Assembly (NCBI GenBank): GCA_003134855.1 | Contig: PLCS01000001.1 | Location: forward strand, 94,342 to 158,341 | Length of the DNA: 64,000 nucleotides | Reading direction: 5' to 3' | Source of the DNA: Acidobacteriaceae bacterium | Lineage (GTDB): Bacteria > Acidobacteriota > Terriglobia > Terriglobales > Acidobacteriaceae | In this document: positions 47,153 to 55,588 of the stretch, in pieces | Numbering within the stretch: the first letter of the stretch is position 1 | How the letters are laid out: each line of letters begins with the position of its first letter | Notes under the pieces: generated by a model | What the model was told of the DNA's origin: nothing | Databases searched by the model: none | The model's input: only the letters and a program-made list of their open reading frames with translations | Program-made: the position numbers and the translations under genes

Positions 47153-48805
47153 GTGATAATTGTCGAGGGGCATGCTGCTACAAGTCATGATGGTGGCATC
47201 GCAATTTATCAAAATGGATATATCACGTGTTTGGCAGCGGAACGCATCGACCATATAAAGCACAGTCAGGACACTGACAAAGCATATAAGTTTCTGCGCG
47301 ACAGAATAGGTTGGCCAGAGAATGAAGCCGATGATTTCTATAGGAATCGGCCGGATTCTGAAATAAATCACCCCTTGGCTCACGCTGCAAGTGCCTACTA
47401 CCCATCTCCGTTTGATCATGCTTTAGTCGTTGTCGTTGATGGGCAAGGCCCATATTGCGCAAACAAAGTAGTATCTCTTTCCGTGTGGATAGGCGAAGGA
47501 CTCAACCTCAGAGAGGTTGAGTCCTATCCAGAGGATGGGAACTTTTGCACAAACTCGATCGGTCATTTTTACTCCGCCCTCACATACTACCTTGGATTTG
47601 GATTCTATGAACAAGGTAAGACGATGGGGTTATCTGCTTATGGGATGCAGTCAGCCCTCGGACGTGAAATGTCACATCTCTGTTGGTTTGATGGGCAAAC
47701 AATACGCACTGACGCAGAATTTATTCAAACCGTATTTCAAGAGAAGTACGGCAAGATCTTCGGCCGGGAAGAGCCTATAACTCACTCTGCGGCATTGAAG
47801 GAGTTAGTAAGCCGATTTGGACCGATGCACGAAGTTGGAGACCCTTTCAGAAAATCGGAATTGAATTTCGCATATGCAGGAGAGGCGGCCCTGGAAGATG
47901 CTTTAGTTTCGCTTTGTAAGCATCTGCGTTCGAAGTATGGTGCTTCCAACCTCTGCATGGCAGGAGGCGTTGGCCTAAATATTTCCGCAAATTCCAGAAT
48001 AGCCGAAGAGGCCGGATTCAAGTCCGTCTTTGTACAGCCTGCTGCGGGGGACGATGGTCAAGCACTAGGACGCCTCCTCTATCGAATGCATACTCTCTTC
48101 GGGTTGCCACGCGGCCCCATGGCGAATGCGTATTTTGGTCCACTCTATACTGATTCGGAGATCAAACGTGCCGCGATCTCACTGTCATCAATTGCTAGTG
48201 TTACTCAGTACCCCGATTATCGGACTCTCAACCGAGCCCTCGCATCGATTCTGGCGGACGGTGGAATCGCCGCTAGATGTTTCGGTCAGTCAGAAATCGG
48301 CCCTCGAGCTCTTGGAAATCGAAGTATTCTCGCCGATCCAAGGCGGAAGGAAATGGCAAGTGCATTGACTGCCTTGAAGCATCGAGAACAATTCCAGCCT
48401 TTTGCTCTTTCGATCCTCCGTGAACATACTCAGCAGTACTTCGATATTTCCGATGAAAGTCCTTATATGTTGTTGTCAGGGAGGGCAAATCAATTGGCGA
48501 TTGAGCGGTTACCCGCAGGGATTCACATTGATAACCGATCTAGGCTTCAGACTGTCTCTCGCGATCAGAATGCCCAATACCATGACCTTCTAACAGCATT
48601 CTTGGGGGTTGCTGGGGAGCCGGCCCTATTGAACACGTCATTTAATGACAAAGGAATGCCACTGGTTGAGACGCCATTGGATGCCGCTGAGGCATTCAAG
48701 TCGATGAAAGGAATAGAGGTTTTGGCAATGGGAAACTATCTAATCCGACGCGATTCAGTAAATGAGTCGGTTCCAGCGCCTCAACTCCCGCAGTGGCGGC
48801 TATAG
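47153..48805 (+). CDS. NodU/CmcH/TobZ-type carbamoyltransferase
   Basis: 550 residues with a GTG start five bases after GAGGAGG. EINHPLAHAASAYYPSPF near residue 70, VVVVDGQGPY near 95, LCMAGGVGLNISAN near 265, GQSEIGPRALGNRSIL near 380 and LLNTSFNDKGMPL near 492 are conserved in the family, which moves a carbamoyl group from carbamoyl phosphate to a hydroxyl on antibiotics, Nod factors or other metabolites. No biosynthetic cluster is present, only the papain-like gene, so the substrate is unknown. Confidence 0.88.
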   Translation: MIIVEGHAATSHDGGIAIYQNGYITCLAAERIDHIKHSQDTDKAYKFLRDRIGWPENEADDFYRNRPDSEINHPLAHAASAYYPSPFDHALVVVVDGQGPYCANKVVSLSVWIGEGLNLREVESYPEDGNFCTNSIGHFYSALTYYLGFGFYEQGKTMGLSAYGMQSALGREMSHLCWFDGQTIRTDAEFIQTVFQEKYGKIFGREEPITHSAALKELVSRFGPMHEVGDPFRKSELNFAYAGEAALEDALVSLCKHLRSKYGASNLCMAGGVGLNISANSRIAEEAGFKSVFVQPAAGDDGQALGRLLYRMHTLFGLPRGPMANAYFGPLYTDSEIKRAAISLSSIASVTQYPDYRTLNRALASILADGGIAARCFGQSEIGPRALGNRSILADPRRKEMASALTALKHREQFQPFALSILREHTQQYFDISDESPYMLLSGRANQLAIERLPAGIHIDNRSRLQTVSRDQNAQYHDLLTAFLGVAGEPALLNTSFNDKGMPLVETPLDAAEAFKSMKGIEVLAMGNYLIRRDSVNESVPAPQLPQWRL

Positions 48806-49092
48806 TGGAGAGGCACTTCAGCACTAAACGCGAGACCTTCCAAGCGATCTGCAATCTGTTTTTCCGCAGGCAATTAGTGCCATCTCTATCGGAAGAAAAT
48901 CTTCGATCAAATGGACATAACACCCGGTGAGGTGTACTGTATTGCGGAATACACTGTTCGACCCAACGAACGAAGGCAGGTTTGTCGACAGAGGTTTTTG
49001 AGATGACGTCACGACGAGTGACCCTCAGGGGGGAATCGAACAGTTTCATGTCGCTTTGTCTGCCCTAGGCGCTGCGACAAAAAGATCAAGTG

Positions 49093-50610
49093 CTATGCGG
49101 CTTCTTCATGCTCGAAGACTTGCATGAGGCGCTGCATGAGACTGTCCCAAGTTCGAGGTACGCCCCGATTGGGGCTACCACTCAGAACTTGACGGCGATT
49201 CGCGATCAATTGAGCCGCGTTTCTTAGCGTAATTACTGCTCTCTCTGGGCCGAGCGCCAAGTTCGAGGTTAGCTTTTTCACTAAAGTGCGCTTTTCTAGT
49301 GGCAGCGTCATCTTTTGTAGATTTGACGCGGTTTGTACGAGTTCGAGGTATTCTTCAAGGCGCGTTAGGGCTGCGTCATTTCCGGCCTCCAAATCGTGCA
49401 TTCGCTGTTTGACCCCAGCCTCTTCGAGGAGCAAGCTGATGCGCCGCTCATCGAGCAGAGATTTGTCGATTGCACCGTCAAGGTACGCATCAGTGAGGCG
49501 CGTGAGACGCTCGCGCAATTGGGCAAGTTGTAAAGCGCAGGCTTCAAGTTCTTGCTTGGCCCTTTCCTGTTTGTGAAAGCGCGCCCAAGCAAACCATTGA
49601 TGTACGTACGCCATCTCCTCGTCGTTGAGCTGTAATGGCGCAAAGGCTTGTGCCATTACATTTTCAATCCGATCCTCGCGCATCGTCTTGGTTTCGCAAT
49701 CTTTTGTGTGACATCGGTAGTAGGTGTGACCCTTTTGGAGTTCTGCCATTGCCGTACAGCCGCACAGAATGCATCGGATCATTCTGCTGAATGGGAACTC
49801 ATGTTTGTGGGTGCGGACCACCGTCTTGCCGTCCAGGATCCATCGCACGGTATCAAAGACCTGCTTACTAACGACGGGCGAATGAATACCGGGAAAGCTT
49901 TCGCCGGTCTTTCTGATGCGCATCAGTCCGACGTAGAAAGGATTGTTGAGCATCGTAGACATGCCGTTCAGCGATACTTTATTGCCCCGCCGGTTGCGTA
50001 GTCCACGCCGATACATCTCCTCTACCAGGTGCGGCAATGAGAAATTGCCAGTCGCATAGACATCGAACGCCTCGCGGACAAGCCCGGCCATCTTTGGATC
50101 AGGGACTTTTGCTTGACCGCCGCCGCGATCAAGGTACCCAATGGGAGCACAGATGGGATACAACCCTTGTTTGAGTCGTCCGTAAAATCCCTTCTTGGTT
50201 TCTTCCCGCAGATTGCGGATAAAGTCGGCGGCAACGACAGCCTGAATGTCCGCCGAGAGGCGCCCACCCCGGGTGTTGAGATCGAGGCTTTCGTTGGCGA
50301 AGTGAACTTCGACTCCAATATCGATCAACTCGGCGAGATCGGCCCAGTCCTTGAGGTTTCGCGCTCCTCGATCAATCTTGTGGATTACCACGCCGCTGGC
50401 GTTGCCGTGTTTGAGCAAGCGCAGCATCTCCGAAAAGACAGGGCGTCCGCGCTTGGCAGCAGTCTCCCGCTCATCGAACGAGCGAACAATCCGCAGGTTC
50501 TGCCGCTGCGCGTACCGCACAATCGCATCGTGCTGTTCTTGAAGGGACACCCCGTGATCGCCTTGTTTCGTCGTGGATACTCGGATATACGAGAAATATT
50601 GCTTCTCCAT
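49093..50610 (-). CDS. Large serine recombinase
   Basis: 505 residues from the ATG at 50610. The N-terminal resolvase domain has the catalytic Ser in YIRVSTTKQG, the recombinase domain follows (about 150-265), then a zinc ribbon with CILCG ... CHTKDC near 290-315 and a coiled-coil tail (about 350-430). This is the architecture of phage-type integrases. A small gene upstream (50654) is of a type often found with such recombinases. It may mark a second element nested in D. Its own attachment sites are not obvious. Confidence 0.9.
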   Translation of the reverse strand: MEKQYFSYIRVSTTKQGDHGVSLQEQHDAIVRYAQRQNLRIVRSFDERETAAKRGRPVFSEMLRLLKHGNASGVVIHKIDRGARNLKDWADLAELIDIGVEVHFANESLDLNTRGGRLSADIQAVVAADFIRNLREETKKGFYGRLKQGLYPICAPIGYLDRGGGQAKVPDPKMAGLVREAFDVYATGNFSLPHLVEEMYRRGLRNRRGNKVSLNGMSTMLNNPFYVGLMRIRKTGESFPGIHSPVVSKQVFDTVRWILDGKTVVRTHKHEFPFSRMIRCILCGCTAMAELQKGHTYYRCHTKDCETKTMREDRIENVMAQAFAPLQLNDEEMAYVHQWFAWARFHKQERAKQELEACALQLAQLRERLTRLTDAYLDGAIDKSLLDERRISLLLEEAGVKQRMHDLEAGNDAALTRLEEYLELVQTASNLQKMTLPLEKRTLVKKLTSNLALGPERAVITLRNAAQLIANRRQVLSGSPNRGVPRTWDSLMQRLMQVFEHEEAA

Positions 50611-50653
50611 AGTTGTGGATAATTTATTTTGGGGAATCGACCTTTCCTTAACT

Positions 50654-50845
50654 CTAGGAACTCTGATGAGAACGGTCAATGCCGGAGAGTCGCTCCCGTT
50701 CCAATCGCTCGAATACCTGAAGTGCTATTTCACAATACCCGTCCAGAAAGTCGCGCATCTCCTCGCGCCGATCCTCAGGCAGCGATGGGAAGAACAAGCC
50801 AAGATCAATTTCGTGCGGGTCGCGGGGTGCAGTCATCGCGAACAT
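50654..50845 (-). CDS. Small helical protein upstream of serine recombinase
   Basis: 63 residues from the ATG at 50845 (an ATG nine bases on is an alternative). LGLFFPSLPEDRREEMRDFL and CEIALQVFERLERE resemble short acidic-helical proteins that precede serine recombinases. It ends 43 bases before the recombinase start. The function is unknown. Confidence 0.55.
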   Translation of the reverse strand: MFAMTAPRDPHEIDLGLFFPSLPEDRREEMRDFLDGYCEIALQVFERLERERLSGIDRSHQSS

Positions 50846-50869
50846 CTTACAGCGATAGTGTTGTTTTCC

Positions 50870-51058
50870 AAGGTGGCACTTCCTGCATAACGGTCCAGTC
50901 AGCCTCTGTGCCATGTGGTAATCCAGAACGTGTTCAGCACGAATCCACAGAGCCAACGTCAGGAGAATCGAGTAATTCTGGCCTCGTGCTTACCATTTTG
51001 TGGAAAACCGACTTCGCGATGCTGATTACCCACCTCCCCGCGCAAAAAGTGCCACCTT
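50870..51058. repeat. Inverted pair of AAGGTGGCAC motifs in a divergent promoter region
   Basis: AAGGTGGCAC at 50870-50879 and its reverse complement at 51049-51058 face each other between the genes at 50654 (minus) and 51123 (plus). Two direct copies lie in the gap at 45930-46203. They may be operators for a shared regulator, for instance the XRE protein at 51123. Confidence 0.5.
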
Positions 51059-51122
51059 GAGCCACACCTCTTGGTTGCTACACTTAAGGCATAATAAAAT
51101 AAAACTGATCTTTACAGGATTC

Positions 51123-51488
51123 ATGACATCGAACCCAAACGTCGCCCATCTCCGCACTCTTCGCAAGAGAAGCGGTCTTAGCCAAAAGGAGCTTGGGCAT
51201 ATTCTTGGGTTCCGTTCCGGGGCTCCAATTTCCCGGCACGAGCGTTCCGATGCGGTGCCCGATCTCCTGACGGCGTTTGGCTACGAGGCCATCTTCCGGG
51301 TGCCGATCTCTGAACTATTCCCTGGACTTTATCAATCCGTCGAGGTGGGAATTGAAGAGCGACTGGCGGAGATTGAGGATGAACTGCAGCAGAGCACCGC
51401 TAAAGGTCGAGAAGCAGTCCTCGTTGCCCGTAAATTGGAATTCTTTTGCGAACGAAAGAATCCGGAATCAAACAACACCGCCTCATGA
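51123..51488 (+). CDS. XRE-family HTH protein
   Basis: 121 residues from the ATG at 51123. LRTLRKRSGLSQKELGHIL and GAPISRHERSD form the Cro/CI-type helix-turn-helix near residues 8-45. A helical dimerisation tail follows. It overlaps the RuvC-like gene by ATGA. Two inverted AAGGTGGCAC motifs upstream are good candidates for its operator. Confidence 0.82.
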   Translation: MTSNPNVAHLRTLRKRSGLSQKELGHILGFRSGAPISRHERSDAVPDLLTAFGYEAIFRVPISELFPGLYQSVEVGIEERLAEIEDELQQSTAKGREAVLVARKLEFFCERKNPESNNTAS

Positions 51489-52018
51489 ACCTCCGGATTT
51501 ACGATCCCACAATACTGGCCATTGATCTCCGACATCGGCGATTCGGCTACGCAGTGTTCGAAGGTCACAGGCTGCTACAAGATTCGGGTGTGCGCGTTTA
51601 CCGTGCCGTCGGTGAGGCAGAGGCAGCGATGGCGAGCAAACGGCTTTCCGTATTGTTGAAGTCGTTTGCTCCATCGGCAATCGTGGTAAAGAGAGAACGT
51701 TGGGAACGAGCGAACACCAGTTCCCATATTAAATCTCTCGTCGACGTAATGACCCGCGTTGCATCGGCGCATTCGATTTCAATCTTCCTCGTCAGAGACG
51801 ACGACGTGAGACAGACGTTTCGCAACATGGGTTGCGAGACGAGAGAAGAGATTGCGGTTGCGCTCGCTCGCATTTTCCCAGAACTCCATTGGAAACTGCC
51901 TCCTAAGCGCCGCGCTTGGCAGTCGGAACACCCTCGCATGGCCATGTTCGACGCAATTGCTCTCGGGCTCGCATACTGGCAACATCAGAGCACTCAACTT
52001 CCGGTTCCGCCTGAATGA
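51485..52018 (+). CDS. RuvC-fold (RNase H-like) protein
   Basis: 177 residues. ILAIDLRHRRFGYAVFEG at the start carries the first catalytic Asp of a RuvC-like fold, SAIVVKRER near residue 57 is strand 4, and HPRMAMFDAIALGLAYW near 150 holds the last acidic residue before the final helix. It may resolve Holliday junctions or cleave nucleic acid. The pairing with an XRE regulator, not with RuvAB, suggests an element-encoded nuclease or a defence function. Confidence 0.65.
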   Translation: MNLRIYDPTILAIDLRHRRFGYAVFEGHRLLQDSGVRVYRAVGEAEAAMASKRLSVLLKSFAPSAIVVKRERWERANTSSHIKSLVDVMTRVASAHSISIFLVRDDDVRQTFRNMGCETREEIAVALARIFPELHWKLPPKRRAWQSEHPRMAMFDAIALGLAYWQHQSTQLPVPPE

Positions 52019-52041
52019 CGCAGCGCGATGGAACCATTTGT

Positions 52042-52131
52042 GCTGAGCCCTTCCGCCGGCCTCTCGGGTGACGTATAGACCAATTATTGCGTCCGTCACA
52101 TTCCTTTGAGAGGCCGACGAAAGGGCTCAGC
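52042..52131. terminator. Long interrupted stem between convergent genes
   Basis: GCTGAGCCCTT pairs perfectly with AAGGGCTCAGC (52121-52131), GGCCTCTC with GAGAGGCC (52058, 52108) and GTGACG with CGTCAC (52068, 52094). The three nested stems form one long hairpin between convergent genes and probably terminate both. Confidence 0.65.
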
Positions 52132-52184
52132 CTCTCTCCTGGACATCGGTCATTAAATGTTTTCAGTCACTCCTCAACGTCGTC

Positions 52185-52760
52185 TTAACTGCATCGATCA
52201 ACGCCTAGATATGGATATAATTCGACAATCCATTCGATAACTATGCGGAAGCACTGCTCTAATCCTTGTCGCGTATCAACAATAAGATCGGCGTTATCTC
52301 TGATATCCATCAGCTCTGCTTCAACAGGATGAGAATCAACATTCGCTAACTCCGACCGAGTAATCTCACCATCCCAACGGTCTATTCGCAGGTCTTGTGT
52401 TGCCTCAACATAGACTAGCTTTAGTACCGCTCCAGGAGACATTTTCTGCAATACAGGTACGAGTCTGAAGTGGCGGAGTCCGTCCAGGATCATAGGCCGA
52501 CCAGGAGTAAACCCCCCAGCCGCCAACACTCTACAACACAACAACTCAGGGTTCTCCATAACAAGTTTTTGACCAATATCCTGAAGCTGCTGTCTGGTTG
52601 CCATACGTTCATTCAACAGCAGGGTAGCCTGTGATCTTACATAGTCACCGAAACTTGCACTGGAGACTCCAAGAGCACTCGCAACCTTTCTGGCGAGACT
52701 TGTCTTGCCAACTCTGGATGCACCACTGAATATAAATATCGGATATTCTAAAATAGGCAT
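52185..52760 (-). CDS. P-loop kinase, adenylate/nucleotide-kinase-like
   Basis: 191 residues from the ATG at 52760 (GGAGC upstream). GASRVGKTS near residue 12 is Walker A. SFGDYVRSQATLLLNERM near 36 and DGLRHFRLVPVL near 90 match the substrate-binding and Asp-x-x-Arg patterns of adenylate-kinase-type enzymes; VYVEATQDLRIDRW and IRDNADLIVDT follow. It may phosphorylate a nucleotide or a modified nucleotide. Last gene of the eight-gene operon, overlapping the ASCH gene by 13 bases. Confidence 0.72.
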   Translation of the reverse strand: MPILEYPIFIFSGASRVGKTSLARKVASALGVSSASFGDYVRSQATLLLNERMATRQQLQDIGQKLVMENPELLCCRVLAAGGFTPGRPMILDGLRHFRLVPVLQKMSPGAVLKLVYVEATQDLRIDRWDGEITRSELANVDSHPVEAELMDIRDNADLIVDTRQGLEQCFRIVIEWIVELYPYLGVDRCS

Positions 52761-53284
52761 CGTTGCTCCATAGCAGAAGCCTGACGCAACACAACCCATC
52801 CGCGAGGATCAAGTTTGCCAATATCAAAACTTGGTATCCGACATATCTCCTCAATTCGCATCAAACTCGCGTAGGATGCTGCGCGCTTTTGCTTCCAGAA
52901 TGAAGAATCATCCATACAAAGAGCACCAGCAAACCTTTCAATCTCTGGCCAGGTATCGGGATCTAAGCGATAAAACCACGCGTCCGCGATCCTGCAGATT
53001 CCTTCCACCGGACCACTTGACCGCTTCAGAATGATAATGTCTCCTCTTTGCACTTGCTCAAATGGAGCATTCCGATTCACGCTAAACCGAGACTCAATGG
53101 TTTTCTTCCCTTCCAGAATAAAGGTTAGGTAGGGTTCTATTAGTACCGCCAAATGTATGCCACAGTGCTGAGATTCCTCTTCTGGTTGGCAAAAGACGCG
53201 TTCATAGGCAGAACGAAGGCACGCCCTACGGAGAGAGTCCATTAGGTCCATCTTCCATCTAACGTCTATCGGTGAGTTAGACAT
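52748..53284 (-). CDS. ASCH-domain protein
   Basis: 178 residues from the ATG at 53284. HLAVLIEPYLTFILEGKKTIESRF near residue 42 is split over the ASCH opening, followed by FEQVQRGDIIILKRSSGP and GICRIADAWFY. ASCH proteins bind RNA or act on modified nucleosides. The N-terminal 35 residues are unassigned. It overlaps the methyltransferase upstream by eight bases. Confidence 0.72.
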   Translation of the reverse strand: MSNSPIDVRWKMDLMDSLRRACLRSAYERVFCQPEEESQHCGIHLAVLIEPYLTFILEGKKTIESRFSVNRNAPFEQVQRGDIIILKRSSGPVEGICRIADAWFYRLDPDTWPEIERFAGALCMDDSSFWKQKRAASYASLMRIEEICRIPSFDIGKLDPRGWVVLRQASAMEQRCLF

Positions 53285-54563
53285 AATCGTCAACCTCCGC
53301 ATCCTTTAGCAAGAGGTTTACTACACTGCCGAGAGCGCTTTCGCTCATCTTGTCTAATTGTCTTTCAGTGGATACTCGTATGACCGCATTTTTATATGTC
53401 ATTCCGTTTGTTATAAGAGATAAGACATCACAGACATAATCCGTTCTGGAAAGTCTCAATGCAAGGTTGCGGGATGTCCAAAGGTCGATCGATGCACGAA
53501 CCGGCGATCTTCGAGAGACGGAATGCAGATGTAGGTGTCCTCCTGGCGAGGCTGGTGCGAATTCCAAAGTCTTTTTTCTTCCTTTCCGTCGCCTAACCCT
53601 TACAATGGTCTTCCCAATTGGGAAGGAATCCCATTCGACTTCATCTTCCACTTTCAGTCTGGGTACTGACACCGACTTGCGCGAAGTCGATGTGAATATG
53701 AAAAGATCTCCATACCTCCAGTCTGTTAAGTTTATACCCTGTGCCTGCAGTGCTGCAAGCTCGAAGGGAGGGGACGTATACTGTAGCGCTGCATGATGTA
53801 CTTCATAAAGATCAAAGCCCTGCGAGTAAGCGTAAACCAAGACGCTCTGTCGATCCTCCACTGCGGATGGTCTGGTTAAGCGGGGCAAAATGCTGATTAG
53901 TAGATGACCTCCTGTCTTAAGCCCATCCCGCGCACCATCGATAAACGCATAATAATGCTCGGAGTACCAGGGGGGGTCTGCAACTACGGCATCATACTTA
54001 CCACTGATCTTATGCTGAAAGAGGTCGCACTGAGTTATGCCTGTATACCCTGCCGCCAAAAGATGATCGATGAGGGTGGTATTCTTATCGTAAAGATGAG
54101 GATGCTTTCCAGCATTGGATAAATGCACAAATACTGTAGGAGCACCGAATATACCAATGTGCTTGGAGCTAAGCTGACCCAGAATGTCGTCGAACACGTA
54201 TAGGCTACTTTGTGAGAAACGCCAATCATAATCTAGCGGATGAGGCTCGGGAATAATTAACCCCTCTTGATCAGACTTGAACGACCCCGATGGCTGCGGA
54301 ATTGAAATCATTCTTCCCTGCAACTGATTATGGCTTCTGGCGCATTCCGCTACGAAGGCGTCGCTTGCGCTCCCTTTATCTCTCAGCCTGCATAAGAGGC
54401 CTAGGACGTCTGTAGGAAATGCTCCCTCCATGCCCTTCATCAAAGCGCCGAACGACGCGGGTGACTTACTGAGTTCCGAAGATAGTTTAAGCTCGACCTC
54501 AGCCATATATGACCGGGTCGTCGGGGCTTCTTCTCTAGCCGTTCTACGCTTAATAGTTGTCAT
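53277..54563 (-). CDS. DPPW-motif methyltransferase (N6-adenine/MT-A70-like)
   Basis: 428 residues. KYDAVVADPPWYSEHY near residue 188 contains the catalytic DPPW, preceded by a helical N-terminus (about 1-120) and strands of the SAM fold (HIGIFGAP, YTGITQCDLF). LKTGGHLLISILP follows. The C-terminal 130 residues include an unusual basic stretch (RVRRRKGRKKTLEF). DPPW enzymes methylate adenine in DNA or RNA. Overlaps the radical SAM gene by ATGA. Confidence 0.78.
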   Translation of the reverse strand: MTTIKRRTAREEAPTTRSYMAEVELKLSSELSKSPASFGALMKGMEGAFPTDVLGLLCRLRDKGSASDAFVAECARSHNQLQGRMISIPQPSGSFKSDQEGLIIPEPHPLDYDWRFSQSSLYVFDDILGQLSSKHIGIFGAPTVFVHLSNAGKHPHLYDKNTTLIDHLLAAGYTGITQCDLFQHKISGKYDAVVADPPWYSEHYYAFIDGARDGLKTGGHLLISILPRLTRPSAVEDRQSVLVYAYSQGFDLYEVHHAALQYTSPPFELAALQAQGINLTDWRYGDLFIFTSTSRKSVSVPRLKVEDEVEWDSFPIGKTIVRVRRRKGRKKTLEFAPASPGGHLHLHSVSRRSPVRASIDLWTSRNLALRLSRTDYVCDVLSLITNGMTYKNAVIRVSTERQLDKMSESALGSVVNLLLKDAEVDDYV

Positions 54564-55576
54564 CGATTGTTTATCCGCTGTTCTGTGATTGAGCGTTTCC
54601 TGATGTCCACTGTGAAGCGTCCTTCCAACTCCTCAGTCCATGCTTCGACCGCTACCTTTTGTATCTCGATGGCGCGTTCTTCGTCAGATGTCATGCGTCC
54701 CTTCGTTGGGCTGAACCTGGTAATTCTGAGAGGCACTGTGCGCAGCGGAAACAACTCATGAACCTCTTCTTGCAGCCTGTCAACAAATACTCTCATGTGC
54801 TGGCGGATATCCACGTCGGTGGAGTTTGTAAAGGTGGCGTATCCGAACACATCAAAACCAGAGTCTACGAGACGCCGCATAAGATGGAATTGCTGTTTGA
54901 AGAGTTCGGGTGCCGCCTTGGTGTTGAACCGAAAAGAGAAAGGGTCATATCCTTTGAAACACCCAACTCTTCCATAGTGTGTGGAGCGCGCGAGCTCGTT
55001 AATCTGTTCGGGCTTCAGAAAGCGCCACAAATAGTCGTTGCTGAGATTATCATCTGTCCAGAGATATACCTGATCCGACAAGCTCCGCTTTATCAATTCT
55101 TGATAAAACCAGTATCCCCACTCAGGTACTAGGTCCGGTTGTCCTCCAGAAAGATCAATTACCAACGGTCGCTCAGGTTCAGCTAAATATAAGTCTAGAA
55201 TCTGTTCACAAGTCTTGAATTCAGAGAATCGCGGATTTGCCGATAAGAGATCAAAGTCAACAAAACAATACCAGCAGCGCCAACTGCAAATCGCATTCTG
55301 AAACACTTGAACCAGTAGCATATCTCTAGGGGGTAGCTGTAGCGCCTTCAGTGCAGGATCGATGGGAAGCGAATTTGAAGGCCAGTTGTCGCCCTGAAAT
55401 CTCCGAAAGTGATGAATGCGACCAAACCCCTGGCAATTGGGAGGTAGTGTGAAGTCCTTAGCCTCCTTACTGCCATTAAATTTGGTAATCAAGACTTCGC
55501 GGCTATCCAGCCTTAGGCCACGGCGCCTTAAATGCGCCGAGAACTTTCCGGTGTCGATCACAGGCAATAGGTCCAA
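54560..55576 (-). CDS. Radical SAM protein
   Basis: 338 residues, starting at TTG with GAGGAG six bases upstream; no ATG fits. CSWRCWYCFVDFD near residue 96 is the CxxxCxxC 4Fe-4S motif, and LVIDLSGGQPDLVPEWG near 137 is the SAM-binding GGE-like region (here GGQ). No SPASM cluster is seen. The reaction is unknown. Its neighbours (methyltransferase, ASCH, nucleotide kinase, deaminase-like) suggest a nucleic-acid or nucleotide modification step. Confidence 0.8.
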   Translation of the reverse strand: MDLLPVIDTGKFSAHLRRRGLRLDSREVLITKFNGSKEAKDFTLPPNCQGFGRIHHFRRFQGDNWPSNSLPIDPALKALQLPPRDMLLVQVFQNAICSWRCWYCFVDFDLLSANPRFSEFKTCEQILDLYLAEPERPLVIDLSGGQPDLVPEWGYWFYQELIKRSLSDQVYLWTDDNLSNDYLWRFLKPEQINELARSTHYGRVGCFKGYDPFSFRFNTKAAPELFKQQFHLMRRLVDSGFDVFGYATFTNSTDVDIRQHMRVFVDRLQEEVHELFPLRTVPLRITRFSPTKGRMTSDEERAIEIQKVAVEAWTEELEGRFTVDIRKRSITEQRINNR

Positions 55577-55588
55577 TGTCGCTCCTCT

